A DNA stretch of 64,000 nt from Azolla caroliniana (taxonomy: Eukaryota > Polypodiophyta): assembly GCA_043228905.1 (NCBI GenBank), contig JBHGNT010000018.1, forward strand, positions 11,656,001-11,720,000. Direction: 5' to 3'. The position numbers and the translations under genes were made by a program. The notes beneath the pieces are model-generated. The model did no database searches. It worked only from the letters and a program-made list of their open reading frames with translations, and was not told the origin of the DNA. Of the stretch, positions 1 through 9,981 are shown piece by piece. Numbering within the stretch: the first letter of the stretch is position 1; every line of letters begins with the position of its first letter.

Positions 1-347
1 TTAGCTCCTTCATCTTATCGAAACCATAACTCTCATAAACCCTAATTTCCTTATGGAAGCCATAAACCCTAAATTTCCTTACGGAAGCCATAAACCTTAA
101 TTTTCCCTACAGAAGCCATATCTCTCAAAACCCCTAATTTTTCTTTTCTATTAATCTTAATAAACCTAAAACTTCTGAATCCCAATCTTGGGACATATTG
201 TAAATTCTTTTCCTTTGTTAATGAAAATTAGTAAATTTCTCGTTTCCATTAATTCTTAAAGTATAAACGCACAAATCTGATATCCTTTGGTCGGAGGCCC
301 CGGGGTCCTGCCTCAAGTTCATGTGTCCTCGTCGTATTTTCGCGACA
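1..347. mobile_element. Fragment Q: right end of an LTR-type insertion in copia A
   Basis: The reverse-transcriptase frame of element A stops being recognisable at about 348. The foreign sequence to its left ends in CGCGACA, the kind of terminus (TG...CA with a TGTCG/CGACA inverted end) seen on the Ty3-type LTRs I and P in this window. I infer the right end of an LTR element inserted into A, with the rest outside the window. No coding domain is visible. A 27-28 bp triplicated motif lies inside it (34-116). The target duplication cannot be tested because the left end is missing. Confidence 0.45.
34..116. repeat. Three imperfect tandem copies of a 27-28 bp unit
   Basis: Units at 34-60, 61-88 and 89-116 each begin CATAAACC and end with a GAAGC-like motif. 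One contains a single CCCTAAA, the plant telomere heptamer, but there is no telomeric array. The function is unknown. Confidence 0.75.
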
Positions 348-349
348 CC

Positions 350-857
350 AGTACCATTGCCGGGGAGCCTGCTTCAAACCGTAGAGGCTCTTCTTCAACT
401 GGCAAACCAGGTGCTCCTTCCCTTTCTTCACAAATCCCTCTGGTTGTTGCATGTAGATCTCCTCTTCGAGGTCGCCATGGAGGAACGTCGTCTTCACGTC
501 TAACTGCTCTATCTCGAGGTTCATGCTTGCCGCTATGCTTAGCACGGTTCGGATGGAAGTCATCTTTACTACTAGAGCAAATATCTCATCAAAGTCCACT
601 CCCTTCTTCTGCTGGAACCCCTTTACCACGATCCTGGCTTTGTACCTTGGGGGGTTGCCAGCATCTCCCGGTTTCAACTTGTACACCCACTTGTTTCGAA
701 GTACCCTCTTTCCTTTCAGCAACTCCACCAGTTCATATGTGTGGTTCTCATGCAGGGAATCCATCTTGTCCTGCATGGCACTGAACCACTTGCGGTTGTG
801 GGTGTCCTCCTTTGCTTCTTCAAAGCTTTCCGGCTCCCCCTTATTGGTTAGCAACAC
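350..857 (-). pseudogene. Copia A reverse transcriptase, N-terminal part
   Basis: The frame holds the typical copia RT start: NKWVYKLK, the KARIVVKGF motif, the LDVKTTFLHGDLEEEIYM block with its catalytic aspartate, and KSLYGLKQAPRQWY. Similarity stops abruptly after PRQWY, where fragment Q begins, so the second catalytic motif (YVDD) and RNase H are missing from the window. The last 32 codons of the open frame belong to Q. RT would copy element RNA into cDNA in the virus-like particle. Confidence 0.85.
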
Positions 858-1030
858 GCGCTCTGCATACGGAAATCTCTGGGGGGGGCTCTTCTTTCTC
901 TAAGAGGATATCTCTGTCTTTGGTTTTTAGCAACCGGCTCCTCTATTTGTTCTTCATCCGATATCGATTCGAGGTCTTGGTTGGTTCCGATTTCAGCTTC
1001 CTCTTCTTCTTCTTCTGCCGGTTCGGTATC

Positions 1031-1288
1031 CTAACCGTAACCAGCCGGTTCTTCGAGTGTCAACCGGTTCTTAATCGGGTAGGTCCGAATCTTATCGAAC
1101 CGATCCTTACTAATCAACTCGGAGTTCATTATCTTCTTCTCCGACTCCCAATCGGCAAGGGTCTTGTCCTCCATGAAGATAATATCTCGACTCCGGAAAA
1201 CTTTCTTGTCGACCGGATCCCACACTCGGTAGCCGAACTTATCATCGTCGTATTCGAGGAATATGCAAGGCCGGGACTTTAGATCCAA
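1031..1288 (-). pseudogene. Copia A integrase C-terminal/linker region
   Basis: The 85-codon frame carries the copia motif after the integrase core, CIFLEYDDDKFGYRVWDP, followed by KVFRSRDIIFMED. This segment joins integrase to reverse transcriptase in the polyprotein. It is separated by frameshifts or stops from the integrase core (1365-2033) and from RT (350-857). The sequence between 858 and 1030 is acidic linker without a domain. Confidence 0.75.
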
Positions 1289-1364
1289 CTATGCTCTCTG
1301 ATCCTTTGCAACATGCACGTTAGCGAGACACCCGAACACCTTCAGATGTCGGTAAGACACTTCC

Positions 1365-2033
1365 TTACCGGTCCACACTCTCTACGGGCGTGTCTTCGTC
1401 TAAGGGCACTGAGGGTGATTTGTTTATCACGTACGTCGCCGTCGCCAACGCCTCAGCCCAAAACATCTTGGGTAACCTTGCATGTGCTAGCATATTCCTG
1501 ACCCTCTCCATTATAGTCCGGTTCATCCTCTCGGCCAGCCCGTTTAGTTCCGGCGTCTTCGGCACGGTAAATTCAAGCCGGATGCCCTTCGAGAAACAGT
1601 ATTCCTCAAATTGCCCCCGGTATTCGCCTCCGTTATCTGCTTGAACCACCTTCAGCTTCCAGCCGGTTTCTCTTTCCAGTCTTGCATGGAGCTCCTTGAA
1701 GACAGATAACACCCGATCCTTCGTCTTCAACGGTGTGGCCCACAGCTTCCGGCTATGGTCATCTATGAACGTCACGAAGTATTGCGCTCTAGCATGTGAC
1801 TTGGTGTCCACTTGACAGACATCGGTATGTACCAGCTCCAGTGGTGCATTACGTCTCATCAGTGGCCTTGAGCGGAAGGAGGTCCAATTTTGCTTACCGA
1901 CTAGGCAATCGGTGCACTTCTCGGCAAGCCTCTTCATCCCCTTCTCACTCGTATGGCATAGTCTCTTGTGCCACAGCTCACCGCCAGTGTTGGATGCAAC
2001 ATTCACTTCTTCCCAGCATAACCGGGCATTCAT
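1365..2033 (-). pseudogene. Copia A GAG-pre-integrase and integrase core
   Basis: Over 222 codons the zinc-binding HHCC-like module (WHKRLCHTS...CTDCLVGKQ, residues 21-47) precedes the catalytic core. The D-D-E triad is visible at D71 (LVHTD), D133 (VQADNGGEY) and E168 (NGLAERMNR). Integrase inserts the cDNA into host DNA. This domain is open and retains its catalytic residues, but the surrounding frames are broken. Confidence 0.87.
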
Positions 2034-2180
2034 CAGTTACAGTGTGTTGACTTTCCGGGCCCTAGCCACTATTAGGCTCCCTTTGCTGAACTTCATGACT
2101 CCGTTCCGGATGCTACCCGTATAGCCTTCATTGTCTAGCCTACCGGCTGATATTAGGTTCAGTCGAACCTCCAGAATGTG

Positions 2181-2683
2181 TCAGACATCCTTCAGTAGCA
2201 ACTTGTATCCGGTTGGTGTTGTCAGCCACACGTCTCCTATGCCGACGATTCGGCATGTACCTTCATTCCCCATCCGAACACAGTTGTGCTCACCGGCTGT
2301 GTAGGATGAGAAGCATTTCCGGTCTGGGTCAGGTGGAACGACGCTCTGGAATCGACAATCCACGTTGTCTCGTCGCCGGAAAAGTTCAACACACTCTCCT
2401 CGGTGATGAGCATCAACTCCTCTTCACTTGCCGCCATTGCCGTTGTTCCCTTCCGGTCCAGTCCCCTTCGGTCTTTACTGTTCCAGTCCGGCGACCGCTT
2501 CGAATCAGTACTGTCGGTTTCCTTTTCTTTTCGGAAATGCCGACAGTTCTTCTGGAAGTGCCCCGACTTGCCGCAATAGAAGCAAGTGGGCCTCCCCCTT
2601 GACTTTGACCGTGTCCCCGACTTTTCCCGGTTCTGGGGACTACGGTTCCTATGTCTTCCATGTTCCGATTCGGTAAGGAGCAC
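2181..2683 (-). pseudogene. Copia A zinc knuckle and protease
   Basis: One frame shows a perfect CCHC knuckle (CFYCGKSGHFQKNC) followed by an acidic linker and the protease motif WIVDSRAS, where copia elements normally have D-S-G-A. The active-site glycine is thus replaced by arginine. The downstream protease part (GNEGTCRIVGIGDV) continues in another frame at 2181-2363, showing a frameshift. The knuckle binds RNA during packaging; the protease would cleave Gag-Pol. Confidence 0.8.
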
Positions 2684-3161
2684 TTTGGAGTAATGCTAGT
2701 ACCTCATTGGTGAGAGGTACTTCCAACGATGTTGCCTGGTGTACCAGCCCCTGGAAGGCATTCATGTGCTTCGCCATACTGGAACCGTCTTGGTACCGAA
2801 GCCTAACTAGCTTCCGAAATACCGAAACGTGATTAACAACATTTTTGTTCTGAAACATAATGTTGATCTTCTCCCAGAGCTCATGAGCCTTACTCTCCTC
2901 ATTAAAGTTGTTGTATAGGCTCATGTTGATGAAGCACTGTATGTACGCCATTATTGTCATGTGTATCACCTCCCATATCGTGGCATCAATTTTGTTCGGT
3001 CTCTTGTCCCTGAACTGAACTGGCAACCAAAGAACTATAACCATGAGCATGTCCCTCATCTTCGACTTCCACACTGAGTAGTTGGAGCCGGTGAGCTTGA
3101 ACATGCCTCCCAACGAATCTTCCATTTTCTGTGTCGTTTCGCTCTGATACCAGATTGACAA
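2649..3161 (-). pseudogene. Copia A Gag (UBN2-type)
   Basis: The natural start is probably the ATG at about 3123 (MEDSLGGMFKLTGSNY). The upstream codons WYQSE are simply the in-frame reading of the primer-binding site. Residues such as YSVWKSKMRDML, AHELWEKI and VRLRYQDGSS are typical of copia Gag, which forms the virus-like particle. Near 2690 the frame is disturbed before the zinc-knuckle region. Confidence 0.82.
3141..3152 (-). other. Copia A primer-binding site (tRNA-iMet)
   Basis: The minus strand reads TGGTATCAGAGC, the complement of the plant initiator-methionine tRNA 3' end, three bases after the LTR terminus. It primes first-strand cDNA synthesis. Confidence 0.93.
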
Positions 3162-3717
3162 GAACTATGCGGAATAATCTTCGGCCACAACCGAGACTTA
3201 GATCACTTCAATGATAATCAAACACAGAAAGATAAGAAATGGAAGTAAGTACACAGACAAAAGAGAATGCACAGGATGTTGACGTGGAAAACCCTCAATG
3301 GGAAAAACCACGGGAGTTCACAAACTCCAACTATCACTATGTAGAGAGGAATACAACAGATGAACACAGAGGCCATGACCTCTTGCTCTCAATCTTCGCT
3401 TGGTGGCAGTTACAACAGAGACTCACTCTCTCTCTTTCTTTTCCTTTGCTACGCTTTATACAGCAGTTACACCAATAACTCTATACAAATTAATGACAAC
3501 ACAGTGATAACAACACTGTTTGCCCTAGGTCATATTTATAATAATATGACTTTCGGGCTATTTACAAATATAGCCCCAGTGGGCTCTCTGGAACATATTT
3601 ACATATATGTGCCTTCATCCGGTGAGAGGTTCTCACCGGGCCTTCATCATCGAGTTCTCACCGGGTCTTCCTTGCCCGGTACTCATATCCCATCCGGAGG
3701 GACCGAAATCCTAACAC
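3156..3717 (-). repeat. Copia A 5' LTR
   Basis: On the minus strand it starts TGTTAGGATTTCGG and ends GTTCTTGTCA, directly before the primer site, giving 562 bp. It is related to the solo LTR at 46755-47570: both share the TATTTGTAAATAGCC and CATATT...ATAAATATGA blocks. The matching 3' LTR is outside the window. The flanking base pairs 3718-3722 (CTTTG) should be the target duplication. Confidence 0.85.
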
Positions 3718-4215
3718 TTTGTTGATCTTGTTTCTCAACACTTGGGTCCATCAATGTGATGGTGGACGAAGACGAAATGGTACAAATCTACCTTGGTGGT
3801 CTAGCACAACGGTACAGGCCAATCTAGGTCGAGTACCATTCGACCGGACAACCGGATGTTGTACACGGAGGCGGACTAGCCCCGTGGGTGTGGAGGATGA
3901 GGTGGGTCGGCACGCAATGGAGGTGGCCGGCAAGAGCAGAATCGAAGGAACCGAGACAGTGCTGACAGCTGTTTCGGACCCTCAACGAGTAGGGGGAGTC
4001 AAAATGGTGCCGGAAACCAACAAGGGAAGGCTGACACAGAATGTTGGTATTGTGGCAAGAAAGGCCACAAAGAAATCAAGTGCTGGAAGAAGCACGCCGA
4101 TTCAGACAAATCTGGATCCAGCAAGGCCGGACAAGGAAACCGGCAAAGCTCGCACTACGCAAAAGGAGTGGAAGGATCCGGAACCGGGAAAACCGGAAAG
4201 GGGCCAGCCTTTGTG
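3718..4215 (+). pseudogene. Copia B Gag C-terminus with CCHC zinc knuckle
   Basis: The homologous region of copia G (61100-61640) shows that 3740-3830 encodes the end of the Gag core (MVQIYLGGLAQRY). A stop follows, and then a Gly/Arg-rich linker. The zinc knuckle at 4042-4083 is intact (CWYCGKKGHKEIKC). It is in the same frame as the pol segment starting at 4168, so this family makes one Gag-Pol polyprotein. Confidence 0.75.
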
Positions 4216-5478
4216 ATGAAGCACAAGGCTAACTCGATGAAGAAGACTACTTCCAAAGTAGAGGAAGTATGGTATGTTGATTCCGGAGCCTCAAACCACA
4301 TGACGAGCCATGAAGAATGGTTCTCATTTTTGGAGAAACCGGAACAACCAGGAATCGTCGAAACCAGAGACGACACCCCTCACCTAATTGTGCATGTTGG
4401 AGAAATCCCCTTAAGCCATGTTGGACAAAAGGGAATTCTGATGAACGTACTACATGTTCCGACAATCACAAAGAACCTAGTGTCGGTAAAACAAATTGTC
4501 GACCAAGGAATACAGGTGCGGTTTACGCAACTTGGGTGCTTCATCGAGGAAGAAGGCCGGATAATTGCGCAAGGGCGCAGAGACAGGAAGATGTTCATCC
4601 TCGACACCAACGACGTCGGCACCGCCTTGTTTGCCAAAGGACAGAAGACTGAATCGGACATCGATCTCTGGCATAATCAGATCGACCATGTCAACTATCG
4701 GAGGCTTCAAGACCTGCAATCAAAACTGGTTGTTCTAGGATTGCTGAAATTTAGTGGCCGGAAGACCCAAATATGTGAAGCCTGCCAACTTGGGAAACAA
4801 CACCGATGTCCATTCCTCACCGAAAAAAACCGGAGCTGTAATAAGCTCGACTTAATCCATTCAGATGTATGGGGACTGACACAGAACATTAGTCTTGGCG
4901 GGAGTCGGTATTTCGTCTCCTTCATCGACGACTACAGCCGACACACATGGATCTACCTCATTCAGAAGAAAAGTGAAGTCTTCGACTGTTTACGTAATCT
5001 ACAAAGCCTAGTCGAGAGGGAAACAGAAAGACATATCAAGTGCCTGCAGTCGGATGGAGGAAAAGAATACTTTTCTGGCCAATTCAACAGTTATCTCCAA
5101 CAAAAAGGAATTAAGAGAGAACTAAGGTGTCGATATACACCGGAACAAAACGGTGTGGCCGAGAGAAAGAACCGGCCGATTGTCGACGCGGCAAGAGCAA
5201 TGTTGGAGGAGAAGAGCATGCCCAAATTCTACTGTAGTGAGGCGGTGCGTATGATCGTCTACATCCAAAACCGGACCGAGGACAAGGTGTCAGCACATGA
5301 GCTGTATCTCGGGCAGAAGCTGAATTTGAGAAACGTTCGGATATTCGGTAGCATAGCATATGTGCATCTACCGGATGAGAAGCGGAGGAAGCTGGATCCG
5401 AAGTCGGAAAAGTGTATACTCGTCGGTCACTTGCATGAACAGAAGGGGTATAAGTGTTATAACCCCCGGACTAAATAG
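4168..5478 (+). pseudogene. Copia B protease, GAG-pre-integrase and integrase
   Basis: This 436-codon open segment has the protease active site VDSGAS (residues 37-42), a zinc-binding H/C module (WHNQIDH...CEACQLGKQH, about 168-212) and the integrase core with D233 (IHSDVWG), D296 (LQSDGGKEY) and E332 (GVAERKNR). The last motifs are the linker VRIFGSIAYVHLP and CILVGHLHEQKGYKCYNP. It stops at TAG 5476-5478, just before the expected VSRDV motif, so the polyprotein is truncated before RT. The first ATG is only a convenient start; real translation would come from Gag. Confidence 0.88.
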
Positions 5479-5853
5479 GTCCAAGTAAGTCGAGATGTCG
5501 AGTTTGATGAGTCGCATCATGGTACTCTCTACCGACTCCAACTCTTGACGAAGACCCGATTCCGGAGGATGCGGCTAGTGAACCCGGGGAGGTTCAGGTA
5601 GAAGATGAATTCCCTTGATCTCATTCCGGCTAAGTGGGCCAAATGAGCAACTGGGTCGGAGTGACCAGTCAGATGAAGAACCAACGAGTAGTGGAAACTC
5701 TGCGTACTCTCCCCGCGCAAGGAATTGAGGAGACGGTCCACGTGCAAAGAGAAGGGGAAGAAAAAGATGCTGGAATACGATACCGACAGCGAAGAGTCTG
5801 ATCAAAGGGATTCTGACTCTGCATAGAACGAAGTCGGATCTTCAGAAACAAAG
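5479..5853 (+). pseudogene. Copia B integrase-RT linker, decayed
   Basis: Homology to copia N (26175-26640) continues through VSRDVEFDES and an acidic/basic linker with KEKGKKKMLEYDTDSEESD. It contains several stops in every frame. No complete gene is present. Confidence 0.7.
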
Positions 5854-6171
5854 TTGGAATTGTCCAAGAAGGGCCTCAAATTGGCTGACGAAAAACTGCA
5901 CTGGTCAACCTGCCAAAAGAAACCTGTAAAACGGTACGCATACAATGAGTACATGGCCAAGGTAGCGGACGTGCGTGAGCCGGAGAGCTACGCAGAAGTA
6001 GCGAAAGTCACAAATTGGTGTGTTGCTATGGAAGAAGAAATGCAGGCACTCGATGCCAACGACACTTGGAACCTCGTTGACCCTCCCCGACAATGTAAAC
6101 CGATCGGCTGTAGGTGGGTGTACAAGGTAAAGTACAATGCCGATGGCTCGGTCAACCAGTACAAGGCCTAG
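5854..6171 (+). pseudogene. Copia B reverse transcriptase, N-terminal part
   Basis: The motifs EPESYAEVAK, MEEEMQALDANDTWNLV and IGCRWVYKVKYNADGSVNQYKA are the conserved start of copia RT. A TAG follows the KA that normally leads into RLVAKGYAQ; the motif itself continues in frame at 6173-6290, up to the [15 protein letters not shown] block. A frameshift then disrupts the first catalytic aspartate region. Confidence 0.85.
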
Positions 6172-6397
6172 TTAGTGGCGAAGGGATATGCACAAACCCA
6201 TGGAATCGACTACGAGGATACCTTCGCTCCGATAGCGAAGATGACGACGGTCCGTGTGGTATTGGCTGTTACTGCGGCAAGGGGTTGACATCTGCACCAA
6301 ATGGGCGTGAAGAATGTGTTTCTTCAAGGTGACCTTGAAGAACGAGTCTATATGATCCAACCCTAAACCCCCCGATTTTCAATCGGAGCTGAACAGG

Positions 6398-6898
6398 TTG
6401 GCGGTGTCCCGACTCAAAATGTCACTTTATGGTCTGAAGCAAGGCCCCTCAGCTTGGAATGCGAAAATCATGCACTGGTTGTGTAAGATGGGGTTTGCGG
6501 CCTCAAAGTCTGACTCTTCGTTGTTCATCCAAAAAGGTCCGAACGGTCAAGTTTGTATCCTACTGCATGTAGATGATATAGTGATCACCGGACCTAGACT
6601 CAATGAAATCAACCGCGTAAAGTTCTACTTGTCAAACACATTTGAAATGAAGGACCTGGGGAACCTTCATTATTTTCTTGGGATTGAGGTGATCCAGACC
6701 CCCGACGACATATTGCTCTCACAACACCATTATGTGTTGAATATATTGTACAAGTTCAGCATGACGGAATGCCGACCGATCTCCACGCCCCTAGACCGGA
6801 ACCTAAAGCTACATCCTGACTCCGGACTGGCCTGCAATGAGAAACGGTTCCAACAAAATTGTCGGAAGCCTTATCTACTTGACAATCACTCGACCTGA
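6398..6898 (+). pseudogene. Copia B reverse transcriptase, C-terminal part
   Basis: The frame contains MSLYGLKQGPSAW, the catalytic YxDD box as LLHVDDIVITG, FEMKDLGNLHYFLGIEV and TPLDRNLKL, which together define the RT palm and thumb. The region at 6290-6400 between the two RT parts is frameshifted. It runs into RNase H at about 6896 with a frame change. Confidence 0.87.
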
Positions 6899-7389
6899 CA
6901 TCAATTATCCGCTCGGAGTGATCAGCCAGTTTATGCAGAAGCCGATCGTGGAGCATCTTCAGTGCACGCATCGACTGGGCTGGTGATGCATTGGATCCCC
7001 AATCCACCTCCGGTTACATGTTTTCTCTTGGTAGCGCAGTTGTTGCGTGGAGCAGCAAAAACCAGCCAACCATGGCTCTATCGAGCGCTGAGGCTGAATA
7101 TCGGGGTGCTACCATTGCCACCTGTGAAGCCGTCTGGCTTCAGCAACTTCTGGAAGACCTCCACATCTAGGTTCTGACCCCGATCCTAATTTATTGTGAC
7201 AACGTAAACAACATACAACTCGCCAAGAACCTTGTATTCCATGCTCGGACAAAGCACATAAAAGTGCATTATTACTTTGTCCGTGAGCAAATCTTGAGTG
7301 GTGAAGTTGAACTTCCATATGTTCACACAGATCAGCAGGTCATCAACATCTTCACCAAGCTACTCGGATCAGACAAGTTGTAGCACTTT
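6896..7389 (+). pseudogene. Copia B RNase H
   Basis: Readable pieces include TRPDINYPLGVISQFM, ALSSAEAEYRGATIATCEAVW (catalytic glutamate), IYCDNVNNIQLA (catalytic aspartate), HARTKHIKVHYYFVRE and INIFTKLL. Stops break it at about 6984, 7168 and 7381. RNase H would remove template RNA during cDNA synthesis. Confidence 0.85.
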
Positions 7390-7860
7390 TTGGAGCTGCT
7401 CGGCATTCAACATCTTGACGTGCTGCAGTTGAGGGGGAGAACGGAAACAGAAATGGGTAATGGCACCGGACAAGGAGCCGGAGAGGAAGAAAGAACAAAG
7501 AAAAAGGAAGCTAAGCCCGAACAAGTCAAAGCAAGCGGCAACAACGACAGACTAAAGAAGGACAGAGCAGACCGGAAGAAGGCCAAGACCCGGACGTGGT
7601 CCGGTGTGGTGAAGGACCTGAAAAAGGAAGATGAGTTGGAGATTACCAACTCAGACAAGAGCCAGAACGAATCGGAGGAAGCTGATTTGGTTCAACAATT
7701 TGATTCGGAGGAGCGGGATCAACTAAAGGCCAAGCAGATGAGAAGACATCGAAAGTCGACACCGACACGAAGGAACCGATGGGTCGACAAGTGTTGGAGT
7801 CATAGCAGCGAAGGAGCTAAGATGGGCCTGCTAAGTAGACATGTCGACCAAGAAGGTTGA
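7390..7860 (+). pseudogene. Copia B charged C-terminal extension after RNase H
   Basis: This 156-codon frame begins with the RNase H tail (ELLGIQHLDV...LRGR), then becomes strongly Lys/Arg/Glu-rich. It includes KAKTRTWSGVVKDLKKEDEL, which matches KAKTKTWSDIVKGLKTEDKL in copia N (24315-24797), with a decayed version in copia M. Copia polyproteins usually end shortly after RNase H, so this is a family-specific extension with no domain I recognise. Its conservation between diverged copies suggests it was translated. Confidence 0.65.
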
Positions 7861-7984
7861 GGAGTGCAGAACTGGACGGGTCGTGGAAGGAAGAACCGGA
7901 CCGGACGAGGAGCGCGAGGATGCCAGAAGGAGTAAGACGGAAGAATTAGCTACCATAGAAACTGACACCACGATCCGACCTCAA

Positions 7985-8002
7985 GTTGAGGTTGAGGGGG
8001 AG
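7985..8002 (+). other. Copia B polypurine tract
   Basis: The purine-rich run GTTGAGGGGGAG immediately precedes the 3' LTR start at 8003. This is the expected primer for plus-strand cDNA. Confidence 0.85.
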
Positions 8003-8396
8003 TGTTGAGTGAGCAAGCTCAACCAGATCCAGATCGGTGTCCGGATGATATTCAGAATCAAGAGCCAGATCGGAATTAAACCGGGAGACCGTTAGAGGCC
8101 GACGGATCCAACCTAGTACATAGGCATATTTTTGGGAGTCAGTGACATTTGCTCGTATGAACATTGAAGTACATGTCATTACTTCTGTTAGTTCTTTATG
8201 AACTTGTATAAAAGTGCTCCCTGAGCACATTCTATGTACAAAGGATTATTATTTTTGAATTGAGTTTATGTTTTGTTCTCTCTCTGTCTCTCCCGTGTAT
8301 TCTCTGTGTAAGGTCTCCATTAAACCTTCTTCTCTACGTTCTGTTGGTATCCGGCTGAGCCGGTTTGTCATACGCTTCCGCATATTAACTTTCACA
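8003..8396 (+). repeat. Copia B 3' LTR
   Basis: It starts TGTTGAGTGAGCAAGC directly after the polypurine tract and ends CTTTCACA, matching the end of the copia G LTR that directly precedes a primer site at 57719. A TATAAAAG box lies at about 8206, followed by a CT-rich leader, the usual plant LTR promoter layout. The next bases (TATAC) belong to the F1 LTR. Confidence 0.85.
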
Positions 8397-8473
8397 TATA
8401 CATTACACACACATACAACAACATTAAGTTTCTTCACCCTCACTCAATTCTTTGTACATCTTGTATGGTAACA
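8397..8473 (-). repeat. F1 left LTR, remnant beyond the copia B insertion
   Basis: These 77 bp match the right-hand end of the F1 LTR at about 21440-21522 (TATACATTACACACACATAC to GTATGGTAACA). The rest of this LTR lies left of the window, displaced by copia B. Confidence 0.8.
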
Positions 8474-9898
8474 CATTATGGCACGCCCATGGGACAGTGC
8501 ATTGCACATCGAACACACATGCCTTGATCATCTCTAATCGACTGGAAACTTCATCGGCCTCCCTCAATTGGAACGCTTGAGTCGAACATCTCCTTCGGTC
8601 AGCGAATCTTCATTGGCACGAACATTCCCGTTTTGTCGGTTCACGAACATTGGTATCATCCTCCAGATCTTCAAAAAACATTGTGTGTATGTGTGTTCTT
8701 ACTTATAGTTTTTGACTTGTTAGTTGATCTCGTCCATTTTTTCCCAAATTATGTATTATACCCTCATTTTTGTTTACTTATTTATTTATTTATAAAATTC
8801 TATCTGATACCCTCCTGTTTATGAAATTTTATATGCTACCCTTGGATTTTTGAAATTCTATCCTATACCCTCAAAATTTTGAAATTCTTTTTGTTAGCCT
8901 CAAGTTTCTAAACTTTCATCGATGCCCTTATCTCCTTTTTCCCCTCTTTTTTTTGTTTTTTGTCTGCTATTTCTTCTTTCTGTCTGTTTATTTGTACATA
9001 TCTTCTTTCTTTCCTCTCTCTCTTTCCTCTTATTCTTCTGACATTCCGGCAGTTCCTTCTTAGCCGTTTGTCTCGTCTTCTAACTTCCTCTTCCTCCTCT
9101 TTCTTTCTGCTTTTTGTTCCCGCTACCCTGATCTTCTCTTCATCTGCTTCTTCTTGTTTTCTGTCGCTTCTTTCTCGTTGTCTTCTTCTGCTTGCTTGCT
9201 TCTTCGATTTCATCTTTCTTCTCGGTTCTGTTACCACCACCGTTATTTCCCTTGTCCGGAATCGATGTTGTTTTTCCTCCACCCCTGGGCCGCCTATCTG
9301 GTCATATGTCCGGTCGGTCTCTGTCTCTCACTGTCTCCATCGCTGTCCGTTCGTCTCCGTCCCTATTCGTCGTCGTTCGTCACTGTCCGGCCGCCGCTGT
9401 TGTTGGGCTGCTTCGGCCACAGTCTGGTCGTCGCCGCTCCGGCCACTATTCGGCCTCTAATCGACTGTGTCTTTTCACTGTCCAGCGGCCATCATTCGGC
9501 GGCTCCGGTAGCTGTACGACCGCTCTACCCACTCCTGTAGCCATTCCAGCCGTCGTCCCAACGTTTTCGTTTCTGTTCTCCTCGATTGTGATTGTTTTCG
9601 GTGACGGAGCTCCTTCTTGGTTGTTGTCTGGCATTCTACTTCCTCTATATGCATCATCCAGAAACGATGATGATAATGCTCAGAGACATCGTCAATCTGC
9701 CATTGTCATCATTTCACTCACATCTCTCATACATCGTCCATTTCGATTTCTTGCTCACTCGCACATATTTCTATTGGAAATCATTCCGTGACTTCCTCCC
9801 GCATATCATTCGTCGACTTCCTCTCTCACATTGTACCACCGCGTATCATTCGTTGACTCTGTCACCAAAGGGGATTCGCTGTTGTGGCCGCCAAAAAG
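8474..9898 (-). mobile_element. F1 internal region, purine-rich on the minus strand
   Basis: The region begins ATGGCACGCCCATGGGAC next to the left LTR, and closely similar sequences flank F2's left LTR (58304 on) and K's 3' LTR (29591 on). Most of it is low-complexity pyrimidine on the plus strand. Apart from a short charged minus-strand frame (8908-9282), nothing codes for a recognisable protein. Confidence 0.7.
8908..9282 (-). CDS. Hypothetical Lys/Arg/Glu-rich protein of F1
   Basis: The 124-codon frame is built almost entirely of charged residues and would form a helix or coiled coil. Its RKQEEADE segment recurs in the shorter minus-strand frame of F2 at 58762-58950, the only hint that it may be a real product. 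Purine-rich low-complexity DNA produces such frames by chance, so translation is doubtful. It has no recognisable domain; it may be a remnant of the coiled-coil ORF-Y of J/K-type elements. Confidence 0.3.
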   Translation of the reverse strand: MEEKQHRFRTREITVVVTEPRRKMKSKKQASRRRQRERSDRKQEEADEEKIRVAGTKSRKKEEEEEVRRRDKRLRRNCRNVRRIRGKRERKERRYVQINRQKEEIADKKQKKEGKKEIRASMKV

Positions 9899-9981
9899 TG
9901 TTATAGGTTTAGGTTTAGGGTTATTGATAATGATGGCAGTAGAAATAGGGTTAGTGATGATGATGATGATGATGAAGATGG
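9899..9981 (-). repeat. F1 right LTR, first part
   Basis: It starts TGTTATAGGTTTAGG, matching the F2 LTR starts at 57808 and 60209. It is interrupted at 9981/9982 by copia D and continues at 21151. The last five bases, GATGG, are duplicated at 21146-21150. Confidence 0.85.

Larger units (their letters stand above)
348..3717 (-). mobile_element. Copia A: truncated Ty1/copia element inserted in copia B
   Basis: Reading on the minus strand, the order is LTR (3717-3156), tRNA-iMet primer site (3152-3141), gag, zinc knuckle, protease, integrase and the start of reverse transcriptase. It is then cut by fragment Q at 348. That PR-INT-RT order defines Ty1/copia. A sits inside the gag region of copia B, whose coding resumes at 3718; the other target-site copy and A's 3' end lie left of the window. 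All frames carry stops or frameshifts, so this copy is not autonomous. Its gag resembles that of copia D, but the LTRs differ. Confidence 0.88.
3718..8396 (+). mobile_element. Copia B: degenerate Ty1/copia element, 5' part missing
   Basis: From left to right: Gag C-terminus with zinc knuckle, protease, integrase, reverse transcriptase, RNase H, a charged C-terminal extension, polypurine tract and 3' LTR. The 5' LTR and gag start lie left of the window beyond element A. The 3' LTR ends at 8396, inside an LTR of element F1, so B was inserted into F1. Coding is broken by several stops and frameshifts. Copies G, M, N and O belong to the same family, as shown by the LTR start TGTTGAG and shared Gag and C-terminal sequences. 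Confidence 0.87.

Noticed and set aside
41-76. Telomere-like CCCTAAA motifs, and TTTAGGGTTAGGG at 57818 and 60219
   Set aside because: They are single or double heptamers inside repeats and LTRs, not arrays.
3719-4216. 165-codon plus frame at the start of copia B
   Set aside because: Wrong frame: the zinc knuckle and Gag motifs read in another frame shared with the pol segment at 4168.
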